From Dactylorhiza incarnata (lineage: Eukaryota > Streptophyta > Magnoliopsida > Asparagales > Orchidaceae), in NCBI GenBank assembly GCA_033032865.1, contig JAWHQI010000257.1, positions 3,333,001-3,397,000 on the forward strand: a stretch of DNA of 64,000 nt. Direction: 5' to 3'. Made by a program: the position numbers and the translations under genes. The notes under the pieces are model-generated. The model was not told the DNA's origin, did not search any database, and saw only the letters and a list, made by a program, of their open reading frames with translations. Within the stretch, counting starts at the first letter, position 1, and the number at the start of each line of letters is the position of its first letter. This document shows positions 1 to 10,742 of this stretch, one piece after another.

Positions 1-154
1 GACATTTATATTTTTCTGCCTTCAGGTTAGTGAAACCATCTTCGCTTATCATTAGCACAGGCCGTTATTACTGAACCACATAAATCTTGTGTTTTTGTGT
101 TTATTGTTGAGAATACTTCTTATATGGAGAAATTAACATAGCCTCCTGCACTTA

Positions 155-249
155 GGCTCCGTTTGGTGCGGCATTCTTGCTCCGGTGAGTTTGGTTCATA
201 ACCACCGCGCTCATGAGTCATGGACGCCACCACCGTGCCAAACGGAGCC
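155..249. mobile_element. Tourist-like MITE, intact ends
   Basis: A 95-bp element with inverted ends GGCTCCGTTTGG at 155 and CCAAACGGAGCC ending at 249. It is flanked by TTA on both sides (152-154 and 250-252). A TTA duplication with GC-rich ends is typical of PIF/Harbinger-derived Tourist MITEs. Related copies lie near 2983, 38897 and 61107. The remaining bases of 1-481 show nothing else recognisable. Confidence 0.8.
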
Positions 250-481
250 TTAATATAGATCCCGCCCTCTCTCCTCCAACCAATTGATTTTAGATTGGAT
301 GCTTTGAGTTCTAACATTTCTTCAGTTACTCTGTCCAGGTGTTGATGTACATATTATGCCAATTGTTCCCTTCGGCTTATTCTTTCTGCATCAGGAATGA
401 CTACAATACCTTCTATTCATCATAAATCATGAATTGATTTCTGTACATAAACTTATCTCCAGTGCTCTTAGTTCTCCAGAA

Positions 482-562
482 ATGGATCGCCGTGATACAT
501 CAGGTTTTGTCAGTGGAGGATTTGAACACTTCTTCGAAGGTTTCTTCCCCGTCTCCAAGTGA
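482..562 (+). CDS. Possible upstream ORF of the Cys-repeat gene (26 codons)
   Basis: An ATG at 482 opens a 26-codon frame ending in TGA at 560-562, 68 bp before the main ATG at 631. It begins MDRRDTSGF and is rich in Phe and Gly. If the transcript starts upstream of 482, this short frame would be met first and could lower translation of the main protein. The transcription start is not visible, so this is an inference. It could equally be part of an untranscribed region. Confidence 0.3.
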   Translation: MDRRDTSGFVSGGFEHFFEGFFPVSK

Positions 563-630
563 AACCTTTGTTCTCCCGGAAAAATAAGCTTTCTGGTATA
601 ACTGAGCACAGTGGTTGTTCAGATTTGGTG

Positions 631-2565
631 ATGAGTAGCAAGTATAAACACTTTGGATCAGAGACTGGCTCTCAAACAGACACCACGCTGCGACTTGTCT
701 CCCCCGGCGCCGCCTCGGGCATTCACGGGTTCAAGTCGAAAGGGAAAAAGAGGAAGTGGGAAGACATTAATGGAGTTTCGATCTCTCGGCATGCTCCACT
801 AACTCTGGGTTTGCATTGTTCACCGAGTACATCGGAGAGCAGTAAGAGGAGCTCGGGAACAATTTGCACAGTCTCTTCTGCATATGTGGCTGATGAAGAA
901 TGCTCCATGGATCTAGAGTTGAATTTCCAACTTGAACTCGACCCAAAGAATTTATCTGTCCCTAAAGCTCCCACTTTTACCAGTTTAAGCGCCCCAGCGA
1001 TGAGTAAACCCGCCGTTAATCTCCAGTTGAGTCTATCTGTTGGACCGTCTGTATCAGCTATTACAAGTGAAGTCGGAGCCCCTGTCCACAATATCTTTCA
1101 CCCGAAGACTTCGGGAGTGAATTTTCATGGGGGTTTTATGGATGATGGATCAGTTTCATCATGCCGGACAGGGGGAAGCACTCCAATTCCTCGTGTTTAC
1201 AGCTCTGCATCGCTTACTGTACTGCCCGCATCAAATCTTGATACTACGAAATCAGATCTTGCTCCAAATCAAGAGCTTATGTCAATTATCACGGAGGCGC
1301 GAAGAAGCACACTTGACTGTACTTCCGGGAACATCGGAAAACAATGTCGCAGCATTAGCTCAAAAAACTGTCAGTTTTTGGGATGCTCCAAAGGCGCCAG
1401 GGGCGCTTCTGGACTCTGCATCGCTCATGGCGGAGGAAGAAGATGCCAGAAAGCGGGTTGTCACAAGGGGGCTGAAGGGAAGACCATATACTGTAAATTG
1501 CACGGTGGCGGCCGCCGCTGTGAGCACCTTGGCTGCACGAAAAGCGCGGAAGGGCGCACTGATTTCTGTATCGCGCATGGCGGCGGCCGCCGCTGCAGCA
1601 AGGATGGCTGCTCTCGGGCCTCGAGGGGGAAGTCTGGGCTGTGCATAAGGCATGGCGGTGGCCGGAGGTGTCGGAAGGAGAGCTGCACTAAGAGTGCGGA
1701 AGGTCAATCGGGCCTGTGCATCGCCCATGGCGGAGGCAGGCGTTGTCAATACCCGGACTGCACGAAGGGCGCGCAGGGTAGCACGATGTTCTGCAAAGCG
1801 CACGGCGGGGGGAAGAGGTGCAGTTTTCCGGAATGCGGCAAAGGCGCTGAAGGAAGCACTTCGTACTGCAAAGGGCACGGCGGCGGGAAGCGGTGCTTGT
1901 TTCAGGGCGGCGGTCTGTGCCCTAAGAGTGTGCACGGAGGTACCCCGTTCTGCGTCGCCCACGGCGGCGGGAAGAGGTGCGCCTCTTCGAACTGCACGAA
2001 GAGCGCCCGCGGTAGAACTGATTACTGCGTGCGTCATGGCGGGGGGAAGCGATGCCAGTCCGACGGGTGCGGGAAGAGCGCCCAGGGCAGCACTGATTTC
2101 TGCAAGGCCCACGGAGGCGGCAAGCGATGCTCGTGGGGCCAAGATGGATCGGAATTCGGTTCCGTCGGGCCTCCCTGCGACCGATTTTCCCGGGGCAAGG
2201 GCGGGCTGTGCGCCGCCCACAGCGCTCTGGTGCAAGACTACCAGGTTCACGGCGGCGAGACGATAGGAACTCTGACCGCTCAGAAACCCGTGTCCGGAAA
2301 AGCCGATAAGATGAAGGGAGTCGTTGTTGAAGACGACGACGTCGGCTATGCGGGCTGGAAGGCCCTCGATCAAAGAGAATTCGTACATCCCATCGCTCCG
2401 GTGAAGTCTGGGGCAGATTCTCTGCCCGAAGGCCGAGTTCATGGTGGAAGCCTCATGGCCCTTCTGGCCAAAGGAGCTCTCTTTGATCAGTTTGATGTCC
2501 AGGTTGGTGGGTGCAGTACTTCTAATAAAGGTTCAACTTTTAACATGAATTATGGATTCTTGTGA
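631..2565 (+). CDS. Cys/His-repeat nuclear protein, plant 'WRKY19-like / loricrin-like' family
   Basis: A single-exon frame of 644 codons. The N-terminal 220 residues hold a basic KGKKRKWE patch at about residue 40, a Ser-rich stretch and an acidic MDLELNFQLEL segment. From about residue 245 to 540 come eleven tandem units of about 25 residues with the pattern C-x4-C-x-K-[GS]-A-x-G-x4-[CF]-C-x2-H-GGG-[RK]-RC. The spaced Cys and His suggest serial zinc binding. The eighth unit has extra residues and the last is longer and lacks the GGG end. The C-terminus is low-complexity and ends NYGFL. This is the plant family often labelled 'probable WRKY transcription factor 19', although no WRKY domain is visible; the exact function is not established. 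The start is set at 631 because an in-frame TGA at 523 closes the frame and the only earlier starter-like codon (559) is GTG. Codons become very GC-rich through the repeats. No intron is needed. Confidence 0.85.
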   Translation: MSSKYKHFGSETGSQTDTTLRLVSPGAASGIHGFKSKGKKRKWEDINGVSISRHAPLTLGLHCSPSTSESSKRSSGTICTVSSAYVADEECSMDLELNFQLELDPKNLSVPKAPTFTSLSAPAMSKPAVNLQLSLSVGPSVSAITSEVGAPVHNIFHPKTSGVNFHGGFMDDGSVSSCRTGGSTPIPRVYSSASLTVLPASNLDTTKSDLAPNQELMSIITEARRSTLDCTSGNIGKQCRSISSKNCQFLGCSKGARGASGLCIAHGGGRRCQKAGCHKGAEGKTIYCKLHGGGRRCEHLGCTKSAEGRTDFCIAHGGGRRCSKDGCSRASRGKSGLCIRHGGGRRCRKESCTKSAEGQSGLCIAHGGGRRCQYPDCTKGAQGSTMFCKAHGGGKRCSFPECGKGAEGSTSYCKGHGGGKRCLFQGGGLCPKSVHGGTPFCVAHGGGKRCASSNCTKSARGRTDYCVRHGGGKRCQSDGCGKSAQGSTDFCKAHGGGKRCSWGQDGSEFGSVGPPCDRFSRGKGGLCAAHSALVQDYQVHGGETIGTLTAQKPVSGKADKMKGVVVEDDDVGYAGWKALDQREFVHPIAPVKSGADSLPEGRVHGGSLMALLAKGALFDQFDVQVGGCSTSNKGSTFNMNYGFL

Positions 2566-2982
2566 ATGGGCAGCCCGGTGCACAAAGCATCCCCGTGAAG
2601 CGAGGGTCAAATGTAGGCAAATCTTACCCTGCATTTTTGTAAGAGATTGTTTTCAGGAACACCTCAACCGATGCGCCAAAGCTCGCCTTCTTGTGAATAA
2701 GGTAATTAAATTTAGGTCTAATTGTTGTGTTTGGTAGTATCATCATTGAATTATGGCACCCTTCTGAAAAATGAAAAATGAAAAAAAAAAAGAGGGTAGG
2801 ATAGGAATTTGGATCTCTTTAGGTTTCTTTAGTTATGTATATATATATATTTAATAAATTTTATATGTAATATATGTTGTAGGTGTACTGTTAATGTAAT
2901 TTGGACTGGCTTATGTATAGTTTAGTTTCTATTCATTTATTATATTTCAAAATCATGCATTTGAGGGAGCTTTTGCGTTTGA
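2566..2982. other. 3' flank of the Cys-repeat gene
   Basis: AT-rich sequence after the stop. It contains an AATAAA at 2853-2858 that could serve as a poly(A) signal, and a short (TA)n run at about 2837-2850. Nothing else is recognisable. Confidence 0.5.
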
Positions 2983-3146
2983 GGCTCCGTTTGGTGCGGC
3001 GGTGGTGGTCATGAACGCGATTGTTATGAACTGTCATTCGTGAACGACCGACCTCACATAAGGAATTTCATACACTTTTATGTTGAAAACTAGTTTTCTT
3101 TTGTCGCTTTTGTCCAACCTCACCGGAGCAAAAAAGTTGTGCCGCC
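2983..3146. mobile_element. Degenerate Tourist-like MITE
   Basis: The left end repeats the GGCTCCGTTTGGTGCGGC terminus of the element at 155. The right arm, read in reverse, repeats GCTCCGGTGAG from the same family but has lost the outer 12 or so bases. No clean target duplication remains. Confidence 0.55.
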
Positions 3147-3262
3147 TGAATGTAATATTATTTTGTAATTAAATTTTACCAGAATTATGGTATTTAGTAT
3201 ATTTGTGAATTTTTTAAATTTATTTTCTATCAAATCGTATTCATAAGGTTTCATATATTAAA

Positions 3263-3864
3263 AATGTTAAATGCAGACCGGTTTTGGCTATATGCAGGCC
3301 GCGGATATATGCAGGACAAAAAATTATTATTCATGCAGGCCAAATTTCATATTTACATACCATATTCAAAAATAAAATTAATATTTTCCTAAATAAATCG
3401 CCAAAAAACTATTCATGCCGCCATCGCCGACGACGTCGCCATCGCTGCCATCGCCGGCATCGCCGATGACATCGCGATCGTCGCCATCGCCGACGACGTC
3501 GCGGACGCCGCCATCGCCGACGACGTCGCGATCGTCGCCATCGCCGACATCGCCGACGAAGTCGCGATCGTCGCCATCGCCGTAGCAAATACCCATGAAT
3601 AGCTTTAAGCCAGTTGTAATTTAAAAACACATCGGACTCGGGCAAACGAGTAAACTCCTTGGGGACACGATTGCATGGAAGGAAAAAACACATGAAGATT
3701 AAACTACTCGAATCATTTTTCCATAAGTTTTAAAAAGAAAAATGATATTTTTTTTTAAAAACTATGGCCTGCATATAGCTAAAATCGGCCTGCATTTAAC
3801 ATCGCTCTTTTAAAAAAACTATGGCTTGCATATAGCTAAAATTTGTCTGCATTTAACATCGCTC
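3263..3864. mobile_element. Mutator-like foldback element with perfect 9-bp duplication
   Basis: The left arm contains TGTTAAATGCAGACC and GGCTATATGCAGGCC. The right arm is its reverse complement, and its terminus is present twice (ending 3807 and 3864). A 9-bp direct duplication TATATTAAA lies at 3254-3262 and 3865-3873, as expected for Mutator-type insertion. The left end has lost the first four bases of the family terminus. The interior carries a GAC/CGC-rich array but no transposase. Confidence 0.7.
3418..3586. repeat. Short GC-rich array (CGCCATCGCCGACGACGT type)
   Basis: Imperfect tandem words of CGTCGCGATCGTCGCCATCG type inside the Mutator-like element. It is open in several frames on both strands, which reflects composition rather than coding. 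Confidence 0.75.
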
Positions 3865-3984
3865 TATATTAAAGATAGGGCGCAATGACGACAAAGGATA
3901 CATATAGCCGACCCCGCTATGGTGGGATAAAGGCTTGAGTGTTGTTGTATTTTCTATCAAACCGTGTCCCCTGTATTTGTTTTA

Positions 3985-4402
3985 GGAAGTTGTTAAAAGC
4001 ACCGTAGTTTTGGCTATGTGCACCGCAATTTGTACGAGTTATTACGCGTCTTTTATAAATACGCTTTGTACATGCATTTTTAGGAAAAGTGTTCAACACG
4101 AAAGTTTTAGATATCGTCGAGATCTACAACTTTCGTGTTGAACATTTTTCCTAAAAATGCATGCACAAGGCGTATTGCCGCCCTGATTGAAACATGAGTG
4201 TAACTATAGCGAATTTTTGGAAATACGCCTTGTGCGTGCATTTTTAGTTAAAGTGTTCAACATGAAAGTTGTAGATCTCGACGAGATCTACAACTTTCGT
4301 GTTGAACACTTTTCCTAAAAATGTAAGTACAAAGCGTATTTCCAAAAGGCGCGTAAAAATGTGGTGCACATATCAAAAACTGCGGTGCTTTTAATAAATT
4401 TA
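3985..4402. mobile_element. Foldback element with two internal hairpins
   Basis: The outer ends are inverted: TTAAAAGCACCG near 3993 and its reverse complement at about 4383-4394. Each is followed inwards by a GCTAT/GATAT-type word and GTGCACC. Inside, two long hairpins are built on TGTTCAACACGAAAGTT and its complement (about 4080-4165 and 4220-4345). No coding capacity. The terminus resembles the other Mutator-like elements in this window, but no clear target duplication is visible. Confidence 0.6.
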
Positions 4403-4666
4403 TTTTAATATAATTTAAACTTTATATAGCTTTTAATTTGAACATTTTTTGTCATATACTCTGTATTTGCTTCGAAATTGGTTGAAAATATAATTTTAAA
4501 TTGGATTTGTTAAAAACAATTTGGGTTGGAATGATTAATCATGTTTACGATCATTTTTCAGTGCACTTAAATCAAAGAGAGGTGATATTAGCACCCTCAT
4601 TCTAGCTATTCGTAGTCTATTGCTATTTGTAGTCCGGAAATTTTATTTGCAGACCTATGTTTTCTC

Positions 4667-4829
4667 TGTTAGGTTTATTATTATTAATATGTTCGCGCGT
4701 ATCAGAAACCGACTCGGAACGACTCAACGGGTTCCGTGTCACTAGGGTTAGGCTATACGTTGGAGATACTATATAAGGTCATTCCATACTGATGAACCTT
4801 AGTGGACTATCTTGAGCGGAGCCTCAACA
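4667..4829 (+). repeat. Copia 5' LTR
   Basis: It starts TGTTAGGTTTATT and ends CCTCAACA. It contains a TATA-like ACTATATAAGG near 4769. It matches 10498-10647 along its length apart from small indels and substitutions. Confidence 0.65.
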
Positions 4830-5729
4830 TTCTCAAGGTAGGAATTAGGTTTTCGCTCTGGTTCCCGTCCTCTCTTTCGCGTGCGAATTTCTGCTGCCGC
4901 TCGCGATTTCGTTAGCAGTTTTTTGCGATTTTTTTTTGTTCGCCGTCGCAAGATTGAAAGGAGGCGCTGCTTCGAGATCGCGATCTCTTCGAGCCTTCCC
5001 CGTCGCGGATCGCAAGGAAGATCACAAGAAGAAGATTCCTCTTCAGTTGGTCGCGTGCCCTAGACGAAAGGAAGGAAGCACCGTCGCCGTGATAGATCGC
5101 AAGCCACACCGCCGATCTGCATTCGCTCCTTTTTCCCGTCGCCGACTATCCAGGTTTTCCCTGTCGCAGATCTGGAAGGAAAGTGTTGTTTGGTCTTCCC
5201 TGTCGCAGATCAAGGTCTTCTTCCCGTCGCTTGCTGATCCAGTCGCGATTCCGGAATTTGTTCTCGTCGCCGATTGCAAGACCACTGCCCGCTCAGATCC
5301 AGAATTATAGATCTGTCGTTAGGGAAGAAGCCGTCGGGAGTCGCCGATCGATGAAAATCGATGGTCGTCTGTTCAGATCTCTGTTTGTTCTCATCTGTTC
5401 CGATCCAGATCTACTCCACTTCAGATTGCTGTAGATTTTTCGCCAGATCTTTGATTTCGCCATCTACAGATCCAAAACTACTGAGGGGTCTTCACCCTTG
5501 ATCCGGTTTCTAGATCCAAGACACTGATCATTAAAGTGCTAACTGCTGGTTACTCTTCTTGGAAGTGATCCATTCAGGAAGTGTGTGTTCTATTTCCGTG
5601 GAGATTTCATTGGAGGAATACCCACTGCCTTTGTGCTGTCTCGAGCAAATACAAATTACTGGATGGGATCTAAAGTGTCTGACTCGTCTCCGCACGGCTC
5701 AGGTGACCTCGTTCTAGAATTTAATTTCT
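4830..5729 (+). other. Copia leader region
   Basis: This 900-bp stretch lies between the 5' LTR and gag. It is rich in repeated CGTCGCAGATC-type words, with many GATC and TCGC motifs. No canonical plant initiator-Met primer-binding site was found next to the LTR. AAGGTAGG at 4835 could be a splice donor in a leader intron. The LTR might instead extend further right, with the 3' LTR truncated. No gene seen. Confidence 0.4.
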
Positions 5730-6549
5730 ATGTTTAATTCTAGCGAAATGTCGAAGAATAGTGCTCTCGACACCGTCAAATTGCAGTCGTTCGACGCCTC
5801 CGACTTCCTCAGTTGGAAAATTCAAGTCCAACTAGGAATGAAGGAACATGATATCTTCTACACAGTTCAGAGCGACTTTACGTCTTCTGGCGTGGGCGTA
5901 GACGAATATCAGTGGAACAAGGATGATGATTTTTGCAGGGACTACCTGTTGAATTCCCTCAATCCTCGTTTCGCACTGACCTACCATGCCTACAGGACCG
6001 CAAAGGAGATCTGGGATCGTCTCAACGCGCATTTTCAGAAGGAGGAGGTGTTGTCCAAATCACTCATTGGGGAGAAGTTCTTCAACTTCCGCCTCAAAGC
6101 GAACCTGCCGATCACCTCCCAGATCATAGAGCTGGAAAACTTGCGCAACAAGCTGGAGGACGATCAGTCAAAGATGGACGATAATCTGTTCGTGTACTTG
6201 ATTCTGAGCAAGCTACCTGCGGAGTGGCTGACCTTCAAGACAGAGATGCACAGACGGAATGAGAAGATTACTCTGGATGAACTCAAAAAGTTCATTCACA
6301 TAGAGGACTAGAACATCGCTGGAAAGAGCGCGGAGCAGGTTATTCAGCCCCCACAGGTTGTCAACTTCATTTCTCGACCTAATAAGCCTCCTCGGAAGCC
6401 CCCGACACTTAAGGGTGACACCCCTGCCCAGTTGGCGGTCAAGAAACCTTCTCTTCTCAAAAGGAAGAAGGGTAAATGCCACAACTGTGGCAAGTGGGGT
6501 CACTGGTCCGCTGACTGTAGGGGTCCGAAGAAGCAGAAGGATGAAGCTC
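5730..6549 (+). pseudogene. Copia gag (disrupted)
   Basis: The frame from ATG 5730 shows the copia gag pattern: a WKIQVQLGM segment near residue 30, an IWDRLNAHF motif and an LKKFIHIED helix. It is closed by TAG at 6309. Homology continues in the frame covering 6432-6549, which holds a CCHC zinc knuckle (C-x2-C-x4-H-x4-C) at about 6478-6519 for RNA packaging. One stop therefore separates the capsid part from the knuckle in this copy. Confidence 0.85.
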
Positions 6550-7848
6550 CACAACAGGCGGCACACATGGTGGTCGACACCTCTGATCCCAAGTCCTTTG
6601 TGGCTATGATCGGAAGCAGTCACCGCAGTGCATCTTCTGAGTGGTGGCTGGACAACGGTGCCACTTGTCATGTTATGAATGACATAGGTCTTCTCACTGA
6701 CGTCAGAGCAATCCGAGACCGAGTAGAGAACTGCAATGGAGGAGAGACAGTCGTTACTCATGTTGGGATGGCCCAGCTCGTCCTCTCTTCAGGTAAAATT
6801 TTAATTTTGCAGAATGTTAAATTAGTTCCAAATTTAACTAAGAATTTAATTTCTATGAGTTTGCTAAATAAGTCTGGAATGTCTTTTACAACCATAAGCG
6901 GTAGAATAACACTAACTGTTAATTCACATTACTTTGGTTACGATTACCTAATCAATGGAATGTATAGACTTAGCTTAGAAAACAAGTGCATAAATCAAGT
7001 GAGTTCGTCTCTGTTAGATCCAAAGCTACTTCACAATAGACTTGGACACGTTCACTACAAGAAGATGCGCGATCTAGCTAAGAGTCACAACATTCCGTTA
7101 GATTTCTTTATTCGATTTGATAGGTGCGAGGTTTGTGCCCAGACCAAAATAACTAGAAACCCTTACAAGGTCGTTTCTAGGAGCACACAACTTTTGGAAT
7201 TGATTCATTCCGACCTCTGTGACTTTCGTAGTCATGCCACTCGATGGGGAATGAAGTATTTAATTACCTTCATTGACGATTTCTCTAGATTTTGTCATGT
7301 CTACCTATTGAAATCGAAAGACGAGACCTTCGAGACATTTAAAATCTTCAAATCTTGGGTAGAAAACTAGTTAAATTTAAAGATTAAGAGACTTAGAAGT
7401 GATCGAGGAGGAGAATACACTACAACTGCGTTTAAGGAGTTTTGTGGCATTGAGGGCATAATCCTTGAAACTGCAGCTCCTTACTCACCCCAATCAAATG
7501 GCGTTGCTGAGTGTAAGAATAGAACTTTGACAGAGATGTTGAATTCTATGCTCCTAACCGCTGGCATGCCCAATTCCTTCTGGGGGGAAGCATTCCTTAC
7601 TGCAAATCACATTCTGAATAGAGTGCCTCACTCAAAGCTCAGTTCTACTCCTTATGAGCGGTGGCACGGTCATCCTTGTAGATATGACACTCTTAAGACT
7701 TGGGGCTGTATCGCATATGTGCGTATACAAGACCTTAAAAGACCTAAGGTGGGATCTAGAACGGCAACCTGTGTCTATCTAGGTAGCGCAGAAGACAGTG
7801 CAGCTGACCGGTTTCTGAATCTATCCACTAATTCAGTGAGAGTCTAGA
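6550..7848 (+). pseudogene. Copia protease and integrase (disrupted)
   Basis: The protease active-site region reads WWLDNGATCHV at about 6640-6675, where copia proteases usually have DSGA. The integrase zinc-binding H-x4-H...C-x2-C follows (HNRLGH near 7033, CEVC near 7130). The catalytic core shows HSDLC and DDFSRF, then SDRGGEY and SPQSNG with a Glu four residues later. A stop at about 7368 and another at about 7846 break the frame. The second half of the core (7371 onward) lacks a start of its own. Confidence 0.85.
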
Positions 7849-9609
7849 GATGCTATCTTTTTTGAACATAAATTTATCAAAGATCATGGTCTAACCGTCC
7901 CTGGATCTACTGACATGATCTCAGAATCTACTGTAGAACCTGAAGCTGGCCCCTCTGGCACTGCTCCTCAACCTCTAGAGGTCGAACCTGTTCCTCTTAG
8001 AGTATCTACAAGAGATAGAATCCCTAAGGATTTTGGTGAGAACTTCGTCACCTACCACTTAGAGGATGATCCATTCTCCTATCAGGAAGCGATGAGATCG
8101 AGAGATGCGTTAATGTGGGCAGAAGCTATCGATGATGAGATGAACTCGCTGCTATAAAACAATACTTGGCATCTAGTGGACCTACCAAAAGGAGCTAAAG
8201 TCCTGAGATGCAAATGGGTACTGAAGAAGAAGTTACATAGTGATGGGTCTATAGCCAAATACAAAGCACGTCTAGTAGCTAAGGGTTATAAACAACAAGG
8301 GGGAATCGACTACTTTGATGTCTATTCACATGTGTGTCACCTATCTACTATTAGAATTCTTCTATCCTTGGCCTCTATCGAGAATTTCATAGTCCATCAG
8401 ATGGACGTGAAAATAGTTTTTTTTGAATGGAGAGCTAAATGAAGAGATCTACATGACACAACCTGAAGGTTATGTCCATACAGATCTAAAGTATAAAGTG
8501 TGCAAACTCGATAAATCTATCTATAGGCTTAAACAAGCACTTAAGATGTGGCACATGAAGTTTGATCAAGTGATAAAGAGCTTTGAATTTCAGTCCAGTC
8601 TCTCAGACAAGTGTCTCTATTACCGCTCAATGTCAAACCAAACAATAATCATATGCCTATATGTGGATGACATGTTAATCCTGGGGTCAGACCTTGATAT
8701 CGCGAGGGATATTAAGTCCGCTCTCGTCAAAGCGTTTGATATGAAGGACCTTGGTCCTGTCGATACCCTACTAGGTATGAAAGTAAGAGTAGACAAGAGA
8801 CGTGTCACTCTAAGTCAAGCTCACTACATAGAGCAGATTCTTAATACATGGGGTTATAAAGATTGTAGACCCGTTGAAACACTAACTGATCTGAACGTCA
8901 AGCTAAGTCCGAATGAAGGGACAAGCGTTGATCAATTCAAGTACTCAAAAAGATCATTGGAAGTCTCATGTATGCCACAAGTTGCACTAGACCAGACATT
9001 GCTTTCTCTGTAAGCATGCTAAGTCGCTTTACCAGTAGTCCGGGCAAAGAGCATTGGGATGCCTTAGACCGGCTGATGAGGTACCTCAAAGGTACTAAAG
9101 ATCACGTTCTGTGCTACACTGGTCACCCTCCTACTTTGGAAGGGTACTCTGATGCCTCCTGGTGTTCAGAAGTTACAAACAGCAAGTCCACAAGTGGATT
9201 TATATTCACATTGGGTGGCGCTGCAGTTACTTGGAAGTTCAAGAGACAGACTTGTATAGCTCTGTCGTCTATGGAAGCTGAGTTGTTTGCCTTAGCTTCA
9301 GCTGGTGAAGAGGCAGACTGGATCAAGAATTTGATCTTAGACATTCCCTTGTCTAGACTTCAAATCAACTCTTTAAGCATGTACTGTGATAATCAGGCAG
9401 CAGTCCAAGTTGTTAAGAATGTCCTCTTTAACACTAAGAGACGACATGTACGACTGAGACACGCTCTTTTGAATTATCTTAAAGAACAAGACATTATTAC
9501 TTTGGTCGATGTACGATCGAAGGATAATCTAGCTGATCCATTGACGAAAGAAATGCCCCGAGACCGGTCAATCAAAACAATGGGGGAAATGAGACTTAAG
9601 GCGGTTTGA
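7849..9609 (+). pseudogene. Copia reverse transcriptase and RNase H (disrupted)
   Basis: RT motifs are clear: KWVLKKK, ARLVAKGYKQ, a QMDV segment and the catalytic YVDDMLI at about 8660. The RNase H end has [15 protein letters not shown] and DPLTKE near the stop at 9607. Disruptions are a stop at about 8155, a frameshift at the T run near 8416-8424, and another frameshift near 8945-8965. The copy is inactive. Its copia lineage was not assigned. Confidence 0.85.
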
Positions 9610-10497
9610 GACCAACCTTAGTCCAAATGTTTTGATTCCTTCATTTATCAAATCTAGCATGTTGTGCTCCGTTGGTATTTTGGTTGCTGAGTGCGAATCT
9701 GGTTGGTTGTTTCATTCCACATTTGATGTTAACAACCTCATCCGGATTCATCTACCTTAACTTGGAGGAGAGTGTTATTCCACATCTGATAACACAATCT
9801 GACTTGTTTTGGACATTCTCATGTTGATTGGTTCCATTCCACATTTGATGAGTTCCAATTAACCCTAAAAGAACAGTAACCAGGATATCACACATAGGAA
9901 CACATATATAGCTGTGTTGTCCAGAAGTCTGAAATCGTTTCGTTTGGAAACAGTTAATAGATTCTGCAGTTAAACCTGAAATACTCTACCTATATCATCT
10001 AAGCATAATTAAAGTACTACGTTCTTATATACAGAACTAGATACATGTATATTTTCCATTGTTGAATTCATTCTGAATGAAGTTCTCTGTTGGAAATTAC
10101 AGGAAATGTTGTTGCAGGAGGAGAACATACAGACTGGGATCCTGAGAAAGATGATCTGCTGGATGATGGTTTCTAGAGTATCTGTTTGGTTTCTTTCTCT
10201 GACTTAGAGCACTGTTTAACTCTCTTTACCTGTTTCGTTTGAACTATTTTCTACTCTTTGTTAGTCATGAGACATTAGGTCTTCTAGTACCTATCTCTTT
10301 GATTGTACTTTGATTCTGATGTGATGCTGCTTAGTTTATGCTCTATGCTTATGCGTGCATACATACTCCTACTTCTTTCAGTCCAATATGTTATAACAGG
10401 TACTTACGGACACGGTTATGTAATGAGTCGAACTGGTTGAACACTACACACACCAACCCTTTTCCAACGTCGGTATACCGCGGACATAGGAGGAGAT
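9610..10497 (+). other. Copia 3' non-coding region
   Basis: The word ATTCCACAT[CT]TGAT occurs three times (about 9714, 9778 and 9836). The purine-rich CATAGGAGGAGAT at about 10484-10496, directly before the 3' LTR, is a good polypurine tract. A second purine run, TTGGAGGAGAG at about 9763-9773 followed by TGTTATTCC, also resembles an LTR boundary but has no partner at the 5' side. Confidence 0.5.
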
Positions 10498-10647
10498 TTT
10501 TAGGTTTATTATTATTAATATGTCTGCGCGTATCAGGACCGATTCGGAACAACCCAACGGGTTCCGTGTCACTAGGGTTAGGCTCTACGCTGGAGATACT
10601 ATACTGATGATGAACCTTAGTGGACTATCTTGAGCGGAGCCTCAACA
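10498..10647 (+). repeat. Copia 3' LTR
   Basis: Matches 4667-4829 but starts TTTTAGG instead of TGTTAGG. It lacks the segment containing the TATA-like TATAAGGTC. It ends CCTCAACA. Confidence 0.65.
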
Positions 10648-10742
10648 TTCTCCACCTGGTCGAAAATTTGTTCGACACGTTGGCGTCGTTGAGGTTGATT
10701 CCGTCCATGGCTCCCCCCAAGCCAATTCTAATATCACCCAGG
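10648..10742 (-). pseudogene. PDX1: PDX1 pseudogene, C-terminal part
   Basis: Read on the reverse strand and joined to 23216, this piece continues the PDX1 frame with GLGGAMDGINLND and ends in KFSTR, where PDX1 ends in R-S-E. PDX1 is the synthase subunit of plant pyridoxal 5'-phosphate biosynthesis. The gypsy element sits between this piece and the rest of the pseudogene, and the copia element abuts its last codons. It cannot code alone. Confidence 0.75.

Larger units (their letters stand above)
4667..10647 (+). mobile_element. Decayed Ty1/copia retrotransposon
   Basis: Direct repeats of about 150-163 bp bound a gag-PR-IN-RT-RNaseH coding region in copia order (integrase before reverse transcriptase). 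The flanks TTCTC (4662-4666) and TTCTC (10648-10652) form a 5-bp duplication. The right copy falls in bases that align with the last codons of PDX1, which supports it as target DNA. The coding part has several stops and frameshifts, so this copy is dead. The gypsy element inserted only about 95 bp beyond its right end. Confidence 0.75.

Noticed and set aside
1360..2442. Open reverse-strand frame of 360 codons over the Cys-repeat gene
   Set aside because: It is the shadow of a GC-rich, strictly repeated sense gene. Its product is Ala/Arg/Pro low complexity without domains.
4936..5310. 124-codon frame in the copia leader
   Set aside because: It lies in repetitive leader sequence rich in GTCGC and GATC words and has no domain. 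It is best read as untranslated leader.
9764..9790. Alternative copia 3' LTR start at TGTTATTCC after a purine run
   Set aside because: No matching copy exists at the 5' side, whereas 10498-10647 has a partner at 4667-4829 and a target duplication.
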